Under the pieces are notes generated by a model, which saw only the letters and a list, made by a program, of their open reading frames with translations, was not told the origin of the DNA and searched no databases. A DNA stretch of 64,000 nucleotides from Bacillus massilinigeriensis. GTDB taxonomy: Bacteria > Bacillota > Bacilli > Bacillales > Cytobacillaceae. The position numbers and the translations under genes are program-made. Below, in pieces: positions 28,500 to 37,453 of the stretch. The stretch lies in assembly GCF_900117315.1 (NCBI RefSeq), contig NZ_LT630337.1:3657720-3721719 (forward strand). Reading direction: 5' to 3'. Every line of letters begins with the position of its first letter. The first letter of the stretch is position 1.

Positions 28500-29300
28500 C
28501 TAAGCTCTTTTACCAAATACAGATTGTGAAATTACAACATGGTTCAGCTTCTCAAGGAATTTATCATTCAGTACCTTTATAAAGGTTCCCTTCATTCCTA
28601 AGGATTTTGTCTCAACGACACCTGCACTTTCTAACTTTCTTAATCCATTCACAATGACGGAGCGAGTAATTCCAATTCTGTCGGATATTTTTGAAGCAAC
28701 TAGAAGGCCGACTTGCCCATCAAGTTCATCAAAAATGTATTTCATGGCCTCCAGCTCACTATAGGAAAGGGAACGAACGGCCATGCTGACCATCGCCTTT
28801 CTACGTGCTGCTTCTTCAGCTATTTCTGACCTTTTTCGCATAATTTCAAGGCCTACTGCTGTTGCACTGTATTCATTTAGTAGAATATCATCATGATCAA
28901 ATGCATCATTTAAACGGGAGAGGATTAAGGTACCAAGGCGTTCCCCACCTGAAATAATTGGCACAATAGTTGTTAAACCATTTTTAAACAAATCCCTGTT
29001 TTCAACAGGAAACGCAGTATATTTACTTTCCACATCTAGGTTAATATTGGTTTCTTGAATTTGGGATAGGCTCTGAATATATTCATCTGGAAATTGACGT
29101 GCTCCCACGATTTTTTTCATCCGTTCACTTTCAATTGGTTGGATGATGGCATAACCTAGTAACCCACCTTTTTCGTTTACAATAAAAACATTTGCGTTAA
29201 TTACTTCACACAAAGTCTTAGACATTTCCATAAAATAATCAGGAACATTGACCTTTTGTAGCATAGCGTTTATTTTTCGAATTTTATTTAATAAGCTCAT
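28500..29300 (-). CDS. codY: CodY-like GTP/branched-chain amino acid responsive regulator
   Basis: Global regulator that senses GTP and branched-chain amino acids and represses starvation, exoenzyme and virulence genes. Residues 1-155 form the GAF domain ([32 protein letters not shown]); residues 170-266 form the winged helix with [19 protein letters not shown] (split here: [19 protein letters not shown]), [20 protein letters not shown] and [13 protein letters not shown]. The helix-turn-helix is nearly identical to B. subtilis CodY (259 aa). It is a single gene with its own terminator, not in the usual codV-clpQ-clpY-codY operon, so it may be a second copy. Confidence 0.88.
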   Translation of the reverse strand: MSLLNKIRKINAMLQKVNVPDYFMEMSKTLCEVINANVFIVNEKGGLLGYAIIQPIESERMKKIVGARQFPDEYIQSLSQIQETNINLDVESKYTAFPVENRDLFKNGLTTIVPIISGGERLGTLILSRLNDAFDHDDILLNEYSATAVGLEIMRKRSEIAEEAARRKAMVSMAVRSLSYSELEAMKYIFDELDGQVGLLVASKISDRIGITRSVIVNGLRKLESAGVVETKSLGMKGTFIKVLNDKFLEKLNHVVISQSVFGKRA

Positions 29301-29379
29301 ATTGATTCCTTATGATTCCTAGAATTAGGAGTTGATTTTAGAACATTGCAGTCACTTTATATCTTTTATCCGTAAAAAA

Positions 29380-29403
29380 GACAGAGCCCAAATTGACTCT
29401 GCC
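29380..29403 (-). terminator. Intrinsic terminator after the PPC-domain gene
   Basis: A 9-bp stem GGCAGAGTC/GGCTCTGTC with two G-U pairs and a 6-nt loop is followed on the minus strand by six T (29374-29379). Confidence 0.75.
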
Positions 29404-29412
29404 ATCCTGCTA

Positions 29413-30510
29413 TTAATAATTCACTTTAAATTTATATGGAATATCTCGACTTCCGTACTCAACAACCATATAATAGGTGCCTTTATTTAATGTTTTAATA
29501 TATCTTTCATAGCCTGATCCTGAGCTGCCATTTCTTGTGTAGAAATAGGAGATTCGTGTTCCTCTGCTATTTAGAATGTTCACCTTCCAATAGGTGTTCG
29601 TGTTTCGTGCGGCATAGAAGTATACCTTTTTCTTTTTGCTGACGTTGAATTTGAAGAAGTCGACATCACTGTAGCTTTGGAGAACACCTTGATAGTACTT
29701 ACCCGTTCTGATGGAATTTGCCTTTGTTCTACTGTTGTTGAATTCCTTCTCATAGTATTCGCTCGCTACGTAGCTGACTCTTAGTGAATATTCGTTATCT
29801 GTCGAGCCACTATTGACGACAACATAGTAGGTTCCCTTTGGTAAGCCAAGGTAAAATTTCTGTGTTCCAGTCACATAGATATTAGAATCTGTGTACCGAT
29901 CTAAGTATACTTGCCCTTTAGAATTTATGATGGTCACATACCAGTACTTAGATGGCATTTTCGTTATATTTAATGCAATATTACCATTTTTCTTGAGGGT
30001 AAATTTGTAATAATCCTTGTCACTATAATGCTGTCTTGAGCCTTTATAGGTTTTGTTTAAGCTAATGCTTGTGGCTGTTTTTGTTGTATTGTTGACTTCT
30101 TTTTCATAGTAGCCCGTTTTATAGGTAGCCACAAATTGATACTGTTCCTTTGAATTACTTCCGGAAGTGAATTGTAGGTAGTAGCTCCCCTTTTTTAATC
30201 CGATCTTTCTAATATCTTTACCAGGGAGTCTTTCCGTATGGAAGTCGTCAATAACATAGCCTGTTTTGATATCCACTAATTCTAAATACCAATCTGCTGT
30301 TTCGCTTCGTGTAAATTCTAGGTTGAGCTGTCCATCACTTGGCATCGTTATCTTGTAGGTAGGCTTATTGGAATAATCATATATTCCTTTGTAGGTCTGT
30401 TTAAAAACTAAATCTGTTACGTTCAAATCTGCGGATGCTTTGCCTTGTGGAAGAACCAATGATAAAACAAAAATTAGGATTATTCCTATTAAAGGAATTT
30501 TACGATTCAT
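29413..30510 (-). CDS. Secreted protein of three PPC-like beta domains
   Basis: Residues 1-27 form a signal peptide (cut near GKASA). The rest is three repeats of about 105-110 aa with the pattern of bacterial pre-peptidase C-terminal domains: a start such as YYEKEVNNTTKTATSI or YYEKEFNNSRTKANSI, a central SDKDYYKF or SDVDFFKF, and an end GTYYVVVNSG or GTYYMVVEYG. No catalytic domain is present. PPC domains usually accompany secreted proteases; a free-standing triple repeat may bind substrate or wall. GAAGGATGT precedes the ATG. It lies between the CodY-like gene and a large subtilase on the same strand. Confidence 0.8.
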   Translation of the reverse strand: MNRKIPLIGIILIFVLSLVLPQGKASADLNVTDLVFKQTYKGIYDYSNKPTYKITMPSDGQLNLEFTRSETADWYLELVDIKTGYVIDDFHTERLPGKDIRKIGLKKGSYYLQFTSGSNSKEQYQFVATYKTGYYEKEVNNTTKTATSISLNKTYKGSRQHYSDKDYYKFTLKKNGNIALNITKMPSKYWYVTIINSKGQVYLDRYTDSNIYVTGTQKFYLGLPKGTYYVVVNSGSTDNEYSLRVSYVASEYYEKEFNNSRTKANSIRTGKYYQGVLQSYSDVDFFKFNVSKKKKVYFYAARNTNTYWKVNILNSRGTRISYFYTRNGSSGSGYERYIKTLNKGTYYMVVEYGSRDIPYKFKVNY

Positions 30511-30672
30511 ACATCCTTCATCCTTTCCGATTTTCCTCTTAACACCAAAATCATTTTATATTCAAAAAAGGATAAAAAGAAGTAATTTTCAGTAAATTGA
30601 ACACTAAGCACCATAAGCTAGTACTATAGTGCTAAACCCTGGGCGGGAATTTATTACTGCATTTAAGGAAAA

Positions 30673-30715
30673 AGGTGACAGGCACCATCCAGAAAATGGA
30701 TGGTGCCTGTCACCT
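30673..30715 (-). terminator. GGTGACAGGCACC-family hairpin after the 810-aa subtilase gene
   Basis: A perfect 19-bp stem (30673-30691 with 30697-30715) opens AGGTGACAGGCACCATCCA, has a 5-nt loop and on the minus strand a TTTTT tail. Its last base is also the last base of the subtilase stop codon. Confidence 0.88.
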
Positions 30716-33147
30716 TAATTTATTTGGATTTCTCCGACAAAGTTTCCGGTTCCGTGGGCGTCTTGTATGGTGATGCTAAAGGAGTATGTCCCTTTTGTCA
30801 CTTGGTTTCCGCTGTTGTCCTTCCCATTCCAGGTGAAGGAGTAGGAGCCTTTTGTTTGAGTATTCTCATTATAGGAATAGATGACGCTTTCCCCTTTCTT
30901 AATTTCAACCTTCACATTGCCTGTTTTTGAGATAGAATATGGAACGCTTAAGGTTCCCTGCAAATTATAAACAATTTGGGCTGTCGACTTAACCTCTGGT
31001 TTTGTCCAATCCTCTGTGTTGAAAGCCTCACTCTGGATAGTAGTCAAATTGCCCGCTCGATCCCTTAATTCTACTAATAGCTGATAGGACCCTACATCCA
31101 CATATGACTTTTGGTCGTTCGTTCCATCCCAAGTGATTTCATAGGTGCTCGGACTCAATGCTTTATTGTTCAACAATTTCTTCACCTTCGTACCTGATGT
31201 AGTGGTGATATAGGCGGTTGCTGTCACATTTTCATTGAACGTTAAATCTCCCACCTTCTTCATTGTTCCATCTATGATAAAGCTTTGCACTCCTGTTAAA
31301 GTATTGTCGCTTGGAGGAACTGTATCCATTTGGACGTTAAAATATTTTGCTGTTCCTTTTCGTTTACTAGAATCGATGATCGTAAACTGTACTCTATAAT
31401 TACCATCTACTAGAGTTCGTCCAACATTATTTTTACCATCCCATTGGGCATAGTATTTCTTACCGCCATAGAAGGATTTTCCACTCCAAAGCGTTCTTAC
31501 ATATTTACCGTTTTGATCATAAACTCTTACTGAAATTCTTGCATTCTCATTTAATTTGAATGGAATGCTAAGATTTTTTACATTTGGTGAGAACTCTCCA
31601 TTTGTTTCGTAAAGGGAAATGGAAGGATTCACTTGATTCTCGACCTTGACGGTTTTTATTTTATAATACGATTTTTTACTTGTTGTTAATCGGACGACCA
31701 TGGAATAGGTGCCATTTGAAGCATATGCTCCAGTATCAAGCTTTCCATCCCAGTAAGAGGTCATTCTTTTTCCAGAAGACTTGGCTGAGGTTAGCTTTCG
31801 AACAGCCTCACCCTTTGAATTCCTAACATACACTGTAACGGTTGTCCCACTTTGTGGTGTGAAGGAAATAGCATGCTTGTTAGTCCCCTTCATGGTAAAA
31901 GTCGATGCCGTTTTTATATCCTTTACCGCCGGGGTAGTATTTTTTACCGCTTTATACGCATCAATTCGTCCATAGCCATATAAGGAATCCCAGCCATTTC
32001 TTCCAAGGTCAGCGGTTGACTTTTTCAAAATATCCTTCACCTTTGCTGGTGAAAGGAATGGATTTTTGGAAAGAACCAGGGCTGCTACACCGGATACTAC
32101 AGGTGAAGCCATCGAGGTGCCGTCCATTGCCGCATAGCGCTTATAAGGAACAGTAGAATATATATTTTCACCTGGTGCCGAAATATCAATGTAAGAGCCA
32201 TAGTTGGAAAAATAGGTAATTTCATCATATGAGTCTGTTGCGCTAACTGCAATCACGGAATCAAAGGATGCAGGATACGGCTTTAAGTACGTATCATCAT
32301 TCCCAGCAGCAGCTATCACGGTAATTCCATTAGCTTTAGCATAATTGACCGCTTCTTCTAAAATAGAACTATAGGAATAGCTTACTAGACTCATATTAAT
32401 GACATCTGCTTTATGGTCTACTGCATAGGATATCGCTTTAACGATGGTCATCATATTTGCCCTTGATCCCGAGAATACATTAATAGGCATAATGCTTACA
32501 TTGGGAGCGACCCCGACTGTTCCAGATCGATTGTTGGCAGCTGCAATGATTCCGGCAACATGCGTTCCATGCTCATCAGGTGTGTAGGAGGTGCTGTTGT
32601 TCACCATATTATATGGGTCAACGATTTTGTTTTTTAGTTCTGGATGGTCCTTTTGCACCCCTCCATCAATGACAGCAACCTTTACCTTTGATGAACCTTT
32701 CGTATCATCCCAAGCTTTTGGAGCTGAGATTCTCTTTAAGTACCATTGCTTTTTATAGCCAGCGTCACTAGGTGAAAAGGTGCTCTCCACCTGGTAGTTC
32801 GGCTCAACATGCTCGATTATCTTATTTTCCAGTAATTCCTTAGCAAGTGTTTCGAGATCTGTGCCATTGGGAACGGAGACAAGTGATAGATTTCCAATCT
32901 TCAAATAATCCTTCTCTACTAGATTATTAGATTGAAGGAATTTTTTCTTTTCTAAGCTAGAAACCGAGTAATGAAATTTAATTATTAATTCCTTGTTACT
33001 AAATTCTTTTTCCTCACTAAACATGGCGGCAGTACTTTTCTCTATTTGATCATTAGGAATGTGCTGCTCCGAAGCAGAGACGTTTATAGAAACGAGTGTT
33101 AGAAAGAAAAGAGAAAAAAAGACTGAGCCAATATATTTCACGGTCAA
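30715..33147 (-). CDS. Secreted S8 subtilisin-like serine protease with FlgD-type Ig repeats
   Basis: Residues 1-25 form a signal peptide. Residues 45-125 are a propeptide inhibitor-like domain. The S8 catalytic domain (about 135-405) shows the triad D161 in VAVIDGGVQ, H193 in DEHGTHVAGI and S345 in DGTSMASPV, plus the oxyanion asparagine in AAAGNDD. Residues 410-810 hold about four Ig-like FlgD_ig-type repeats, recognisable by WDGKLDTGAYASNGTYSM, WDGKNNVGRTLVDGNY, WDGTNDQKSYVDVGSY and WNGKDNSGNQVTKGTY. The start is TTG 33147 (GGAGGGG upstream) or GTG 33141. The stop codon touches the hairpin element. Confidence 0.9.
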   Translation of the reverse strand: MTVKYIGSVFFSLFFLTLVSINVSASEQHIPNDQIEKSTAAMFSEEKEFSNKELIIKFHYSVSSLEKKKFLQSNNLVEKDYLKIGNLSLVSVPNGTDLETLAKELLENKIIEHVEPNYQVESTFSPSDAGYKKQWYLKRISAPKAWDDTKGSSKVKVAVIDGGVQKDHPELKNKIVDPYNMVNNSTSYTPDEHGTHVAGIIAAANNRSGTVGVAPNVSIMPINVFSGSRANMMTIVKAISYAVDHKADVINMSLVSYSYSSILEEAVNYAKANGITVIAAAGNDDTYLKPYPASFDSVIAVSATDSYDEITYFSNYGSYIDISAPGENIYSTVPYKRYAAMDGTSMASPVVSGVAALVLSKNPFLSPAKVKDILKKSTADLGRNGWDSLYGYGRIDAYKAVKNTTPAVKDIKTASTFTMKGTNKHAISFTPQSGTTVTVYVRNSKGEAVRKLTSAKSSGKRMTSYWDGKLDTGAYASNGTYSMVVRLTTSKKSYYKIKTVKVENQVNPSISLYETNGEFSPNVKNLSIPFKLNENARISVRVYDQNGKYVRTLWSGKSFYGGKKYYAQWDGKNNVGRTLVDGNYRVQFTIIDSSKRKGTAKYFNVQMDTVPPSDNTLTGVQSFIIDGTMKKVGDLTFNENVTATAYITTTSGTKVKKLLNNKALSPSTYEITWDGTNDQKSYVDVGSYQLLVELRDRAGNLTTIQSEAFNTEDWTKPEVKSTAQIVYNLQGTLSVPYSISKTGNVKVEIKKGESVIYSYNENTQTKGSYSFTWNGKDNSGNQVTKGTYSFSITIQDAHGTGNFVGEIQIN

Positions 33148-33226
33148 ACTTCCCCTCCGATAATTTCACTTCTGAATCTTAAATTTATTATCTCTCTATT
33201 ATATTGGAAATCAAGTAAAATTTGGG

Positions 33227-33269
33227 AGGTGACAGGCACCATCCATTTTTTGGATGGTGCCTGTCACCT
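33227..33269. repeat. GGTGACAGGCACC-family hairpin at the break point of a truncated gene
   Basis: A perfect 19-bp stem (33227-33245 with 33251-33269) around a TTTTT loop. The stop codon of the broken hydrolase gene (TGA, 33264-33266) lies inside its right arm. Confidence 0.88.
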
Positions 33270-33744
33270 TGTATTTACTTTTTCCTTTAGCATGATAAAA
33301 GCAATATTATCGCTATATACCATTGCCTTTTTGACTAAATCTCGAATTGTATATTTAGATCCGACTTTAGCATATTGAATAACTACGCTCCCACCATAAT
33401 AGTGATAGCTCTTGTATGTAAGCTTTTGATTGAGATTGATTTTTTTCTGAGAGGCGAGTTCCATGACATATAGGACCAATGGTAGCTTAATCGTGCTAGC
33501 TGCTGAACGAGAGGCTTTGGCATTGATTTGATACTCATCGCCATTCGTTAAATCCCGATATTGAAGCGTAATATCCCCGCCATTTTTCTTCATATAAGAC
33601 TTTCTTTAGTGCTTGTGCAAGTCCTGAATTGAAAGTTTCTGTCGAGGATGAGGTTCTAGCTGAAGTTTTCATAGGTAGCGTGAGCATAGAAAAAGATAGA
33701 ATAATAGCTATGAAAATAGTAAACCCTTTATTACGGAAAAACAC
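33264..33744 (-). pseudogene. Broken class A beta-lactamase-like serine hydrolase
   Basis: Two frames together encode a secreted serine hydrolase. Frame one (33744 downward) gives a signal peptide (residues 1-29) and LAQALKKVLYEEK. Near 33590, at a run of A, the reading continues in another frame with NGGDITLQYRDL, then the nucleophile motif STIK (in AASTIKLPLV) and the SDN-like YSDNIAF. The gene then ends at the hairpin element, before the expected KTG motif and the second half of the fold. So it carries both a frameshift and a 3' truncation. Homologues are secreted or membrane serine hydrolases; no function is expected here. Confidence 0.75.
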
Positions 33745-33780
33745 AACTTCACATCCTTTTTTCTTCTATTATAACAAATG

Positions 33781-33823
33781 AGGTGCCAGGCACCATCCAA
33801 AAATTGGATGGTGCCTGGCACCT
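33781..33823. repeat. GGTGCCAGGCACC variant of the hairpin element
   Basis: A perfect 20-bp stem (33781-33800 with 33804-33823) and loop AAA. Relative to the common copies the fifth core base A is C and its partner T is G, so pairing is kept. It lies between the divergent broken hydrolase and C39 peptidase genes, so it is not an obvious terminator. Confidence 0.88.
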
Positions 33824-33879
33824 TGAATTTCCTTCCTCTTTTTCCTATTATTATAGTAGAAAAGGATGAGGAGGTTATT

Positions 33880-35118
33880 ATGAGGAAATCTTTTTTTCTA
33901 TTATTACTAGTTTCATTTATACTCATTTGTCTACCAAATGATTCGACAGCATTTGCAGAGGGGGATCAACCAACAACGGTAAATGATCCAACGACAAATC
34001 CAACCCCTCCTGATAGCCCTTCAGTGAAAGAAATAACAAATGTGATGAAAACCATATCAGGAACAGCAGAACCCAACAGTACAGTTTGGCTCGTCGTCAA
34101 CAATTCAAAAGAATATACAGTTAAACTAGATGACTCTAGCTCTTTCACCATTCAATTGGAAAATTCTAAACCATTGAATTCCGGCACAAAAGTATCCATT
34201 TATGCTGTGAATAACGCTGGGATGAAAAGCGCCGAATTAAAGTTAACCGTTAAGGATAAAATTCCTCCTGCTACACCAAAGGTTAATAAAATTTCAACCC
34301 AGTCCTTCTCTATTTCCGGAACAACCTCTGCAAAGGCAAAGGTATACATTAAACGGAATAGTAAGAGCTTTAAAACCCTAACAGCTAGCTCTACAGGGAA
34401 ATTCTCTATGAGAATCCCGCTCCAAAGCGCTGGAACTACCTTTGAAGTATATGCTATTGATGCTGCAAAAAACAAAAGTAACTCGACGAAAATAAAAGTC
34501 TATTCAAAGGCAAGAGCAAGCAAAAAAATTGTATCGGCCCCAATTATTAAACAAATGCCGGCCCTGCCGCGTGGCTGTGAGGTAACAAGCCTTGCCATGC
34601 TCCTTGGGGACGCAGGAATTAATGCTAATAAAATGACTCTTGCCGCTAAGGTAAAAAGGGACCCAACCCCTTACAGAATAATCAAAGGCAAAATCCATTT
34701 TGGCAACCCGCATTATGGATTCGTTGGCAATATGTATACATTCAGCAAACCTGGTTTTGGTGTTTTCAACAAACCCATCGAGCAGCTCGCTAAACAATAC
34801 CTACCAAATCGAATAGTCAACCTAACCAAAGGTTCATTTGATACCGTCTTAAACTACGTTTCCGCTGGAAAACCGGTATGGGTCGTCAATACAAGCTGGT
34901 TCAGCCGTGTCCCAAGTAGCTATTGGCAAACCTGGTATACACCAAAGGGAAAAATTAAGATTACATATAAAGAGCATTCCGTCCTCGTAACAGGATATGA
35001 CAAAAAATATGTCTACTTCAACGACCCACTTGATGGCAAAAAAAATAAAAAGAAATCACGAAAATCCTTCGTCGAAGGCTGGAAGCAATACGGAAGCCAG
35101 GCGATAAGTTATTTCTAA
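33880..35118 (+). CDS. Secreted C39-like cysteine peptidase with Ig-like repeats
   Basis: Residues 1-26 form a signal peptide (cut near AFAEG). Residues 45-210 hold two Ig-like domains (ISGTAEPNSTVWLVVNNSK; ISGTTSAKAKVYIKRNSK). Residues 220-412 form a peptidase C39-like domain of the YvpB type with C233 in LPRGCEVTSLAMLL, H366 in YKEHSVLVTGYD and the aspartate in FNDPLDG. ATG 33880 has GAGGAGG upstream; earlier in-frame codons overlap the hairpin and lack a signal peptide. The substrate is unknown. A hairpin terminator begins 2 bp after the stop. Confidence 0.86.
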   Translation: MRKSFFLLLLVSFILICLPNDSTAFAEGDQPTTVNDPTTNPTPPDSPSVKEITNVMKTISGTAEPNSTVWLVVNNSKEYTVKLDDSSSFTIQLENSKPLNSGTKVSIYAVNNAGMKSAELKLTVKDKIPPATPKVNKISTQSFSISGTTSAKAKVYIKRNSKSFKTLTASSTGKFSMRIPLQSAGTTFEVYAIDAAKNKSNSTKIKVYSKARASKKIVSAPIIKQMPALPRGCEVTSLAMLLGDAGINANKMTLAAKVKRDPTPYRIIKGKIHFGNPHYGFVGNMYTFSKPGFGVFNKPIEQLAKQYLPNRIVNLTKGSFDTVLNYVSAGKPVWVVNTSWFSRVPSSYWQTWYTPKGKIKITYKEHSVLVTGYDKKYVYFNDPLDGKKNKKKSRKSFVEGWKQYGSQAISYF

Positions 35119-35120
35119 AG

Positions 35121-35161
35121 GGTGACAGGCACCATCCAATTTTTGGATGGTGCCTGTCACC
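35121..35161 (+). terminator. GGTGACAGGCACC-family hairpin between convergent genes
   Basis: A perfect 19-bp stem (35121-35139 with 35143-35161) has loop TTT and a T-rich tail CTTTTCTTCTTC on the plus strand. It ends the C39 gene and also contains the stop of a small gene from the other side. Confidence 0.88.
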
Positions 35162-35240
35162 TTTTCTTCTTCTTCTCATCAAAAAATCCAAGCGAAACAG
35201 CTATGGCGACTCCACAAGCAATCCAAACGATTGTGCTCAT
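35157..35240 (-). CDS. Small single-pass membrane peptide (27 aa)
   Basis: ATG 35240 follows AGGTGG at 6-7 nt and opens a 27-residue reading frame: a hydrophobic helix (IVWIACGVAIAVSLGFF) and a basic tail DEKKKKR. It looks like a short membrane peptide. I do not recognise a function. Its TGA stop lies within the right arm of the hairpin at 35121-35161. Confidence 0.5.
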   Translation of the reverse strand: MSTIVWIACGVAIAVSLGFFDEKKKKR

Positions 35241-35346
35241 TTATTCCACCACCTAATATCTCCTTCATTCTAATATATGCACGAATCGATGAAAAAACTG
35301 ATAAAAAATCCTATTATGGAAAAAGTAAACATGGAGGTGAAATAAG

Positions 35347-35898
35347 ATGCCAGCACATGCATTCGAGGCCATTGCAAAAATCATCCATAGCTTATACGAT
35401 GATGAACCAAAGCCTGCCCTTCATGTTGGTGAAGTAATGGTTTGTTGGACTTATTTGACGATATTAGAAGAATCGATCGCATTTGAACAGATTGGGATAA
35501 ACACAACAGAAGACACTGAGCTAAAGAATTTTCTTCATAAAACAATGGGAGCTGCAAGTTCACAGGCAAGAAGACTGAAGGTTTTCCTACAACAGGAAGG
35601 AGTCCCGTTACCACCTGCCTCAGAGCCTAAACCCATTTCGGAGCCTAGGGCCATTCCTCTTGGAGCCAAAATGACAGAATCGGAAATTGCCAATTTTGTA
35701 AGTGTCAAACTTGCAGTATCCGTAACCACTTGTGCAACAGGTATGTCACAATGCATACGAAACGATGTTGGACTCATGTTTTTTGAATTTCAAACAGAAG
35801 CATTGCGTTATGGAGCCATTATTAAATCCATTATGAAAAAACGCGGCTGGCTTAAGAGTCCCCCTTTTTATTACCCACCAGGCCAGCCAAAAAGCTAA
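35347..35898 (+). CDS. DUF3231 family protein
   Basis: Helical protein of 183 aa resembling the DUF3231 family common in spore-forming Bacillaceae; the fold is ferritin-like and the function is unknown. Recognisable parts are PALHVGEVMVCWTYL, LEESIAFEQIGINTTED, FLQQEGVPLPP and FEFQTEALRYGAIIKS (full-length proteins often contain two such halves, so this is a single-module form). AGGTGAAATAAG precedes the ATG. A strong terminator follows. Confidence 0.75.
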   Translation: MPAHAFEAIAKIIHSLYDDEPKPALHVGEVMVCWTYLTILEESIAFEQIGINTTEDTELKNFLHKTMGAASSQARRLKVFLQQEGVPLPPASEPKPISEPRAIPLGAKMTESEIANFVSVKLAVSVTTCATGMSQCIRNDVGLMFFEFQTEALRYGAIIKSIMKKRGWLKSPPFYYPPGQPKS

Positions 35899-35912
35899 TT
35901 CCTATAAGAAAA

Positions 35913-35933
35913 ACCGGGTGAAATCCACCCGGT
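35913..35933 (+). terminator. Intrinsic terminator after the DUF3231 gene
   Basis: A perfect 8-bp stem ACCGGGTG/CACCCGGT is followed by CCTTTT. Confidence 0.7.
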
Positions 35934-36094
35934 CCTTTTGGTTAACTGACATCCGAAGGACTACACCCGATGAGTTTCAGCATACATATATCCATCGATA
36001 ACCCTGCATAAATTCAAAGATGATTTTCCAATTTTCCATTAATCTAATAAAACAAATACCTAAAGTTTGTCATATACCCCTTACCTGGGTTTCT

Positions 36095-36350
36095 GGATTT
36101 CCTTTACGGACACTGCTTCCGTTATCTTGGTTTTTCCATTTGAACTTTTGGATTTTACGGACTCTCGTTCCGCTAATAGCCCATTTTTATGTGATGTTCT
36201 TGTTATTTTTCGCCAATAGCGGATGCTCTGTCCGTTAGTTGCCTCTCTAAGACTGTTTTTATTGATTTAGCGAATCCTGTGTCCGTTACTAAGAAAGGTT
36301 GAGAATCACTATTCCCTTGCCGGACACAGATTCCGTTATACCGGTTTTTC
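36095..36350. repeat. Tandem ~51-bp array of short hairpin units
   Basis: Five units centred on ACGGA...TCCGTT-type dyads start near 36106, 36157, 36219, 36270 and 36320. Examples are ACGGACACTGCTTCCGTTA and ACGGACTCTCGTTCCGCTA. Spacings are 51, about 62, 51 and 50 bp. No gene is supported in 35934-36530 and no other feature was seen there. Confidence 0.75.
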
Positions 36351-36530
36351 CTTTTGTTCTTTACAAACAGAATCAATATCCATAGTGTCACTTTTAAAAA
36401 AACACAAAGCCTCCAATTATGAGAATCTCCCCCTAGCCGGATTTAAAATATCAACCTGACTACTAAAAGAATCATTCAAAACAGAAAGCCCTGTGTTTAC
36501 ATTTTTTCAACTAAACTATTCAACAATTTC

Positions 36531-37205
36531 CTACTCAATCACCATAATCGGCTTCTTCTTTGAATCTAGCCATTTGATGACCGTTAGAAGATCCTTTTCA
36601 CTAATCGCTACACAGCCCAATGTATATTTCGTATTACTCTTCTTAATATGAAGGAAAATCGCGCTCCCCGCTCCCTTTACAATCGGACTATCATTATAGC
36701 GAATAACCACACCATATTTATAAAGCTGATGGGTCATCCTCTCAAATGATTTCCATCTTTTATAAGGGTTTCCCTTATAGGCAACCCACTTATTATAGTC
36801 CCTTGATTTCACATCATCGACCCAGTAATCATATTTGGTTGCCTTACGAAATGGATACCGCATTCCTGAAGGCTTACCACCCCAACCAAATGCAGTTCCT
36901 AAACGAAAGGTGCCTTTTGGAGTTCTGGCATCTCCCTCTTTCGTTTTCCCTACTCCTTTTTTTCCAATAACAGCAGAAACAGTAGAACCAACCTTCACCC
37001 ATTTCCCCTTTACTTTTGCATATCGAGTAAGGGTAGCCGCGGTCTTTGTCTTCTTAGAAGCTCTTACGACAAGCTTTTGACTTGCCTCATTTTGTAATTT
37101 TTGTTGAGCTGTTAACCGGCTTGCCGCTGACGATTCCTCTGGAAATGTCGCAAGAATACTCCCTACTATGAAAAATACAACAATAAATGCTAAAAATCTT
37201 CTCAA
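36531..37205 (-). CDS. Secreted L,D-transpeptidase-like (YkuD) protein
   Basis: Predicted wall enzyme forming or exchanging meso-DAP cross-links. Residues 1-27 form a signal peptide. Residues 40-224 fit a YkuD-type fold: TPKGTFRLGTAFGWGG, then the catalytic region FLHIKKSNTKYTLGCVAIS with H186 and C198, and LLTVIKWLD. The spacing H-x11-C and GCVA in place of GCIR mark it as a divergent L,D-transpeptidase, close to the YafK/ErfK outliers. The start is TTG 37205 with GGGTGGAA upstream. No operon partner. Confidence 0.82.
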   Translation of the reverse strand: MRRFLAFIVVFFIVGSILATFPEESSAASRLTAQQKLQNEASQKLVVRASKKTKTAATLTRYAKVKGKWVKVGSTVSAVIGKKGVGKTKEGDARTPKGTFRLGTAFGWGGKPSGMRYPFRKATKYDYWVDDVKSRDYNKWVAYKGNPYKRWKSFERMTHQLYKYGVVIRYNDSPIVKGAGSAIFLHIKKSNTKYTLGCVAISEKDLLTVIKWLDSKKKPIMVIE

Positions 37206-37453
37206 ATGTATTCCACCCCAATGACTCAGTTATACTTTTGTTTTCCATTATTATGGCAGAAAAATATTATCTTTTAAATAGGGATTGTGAATTTCATAAA
37301 AAACTACCATTGTTAAATTTCCCCATTACCATTTAACAAGGAAATTTTTTTAATATAACAACCAAATTATATTATTCCACAATAATAGTGACACTGAACT
37401 TGCAGAGAATTATGATAATTACGGAAGCAACATAATATAAGGAGGTTTTCCTA

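Noticed and set aside
33264-33593. Separate 109-aa gene
   Set aside because: It is the second half of one broken hydrolase, in another frame from the signal-peptide half at 33535-33744.
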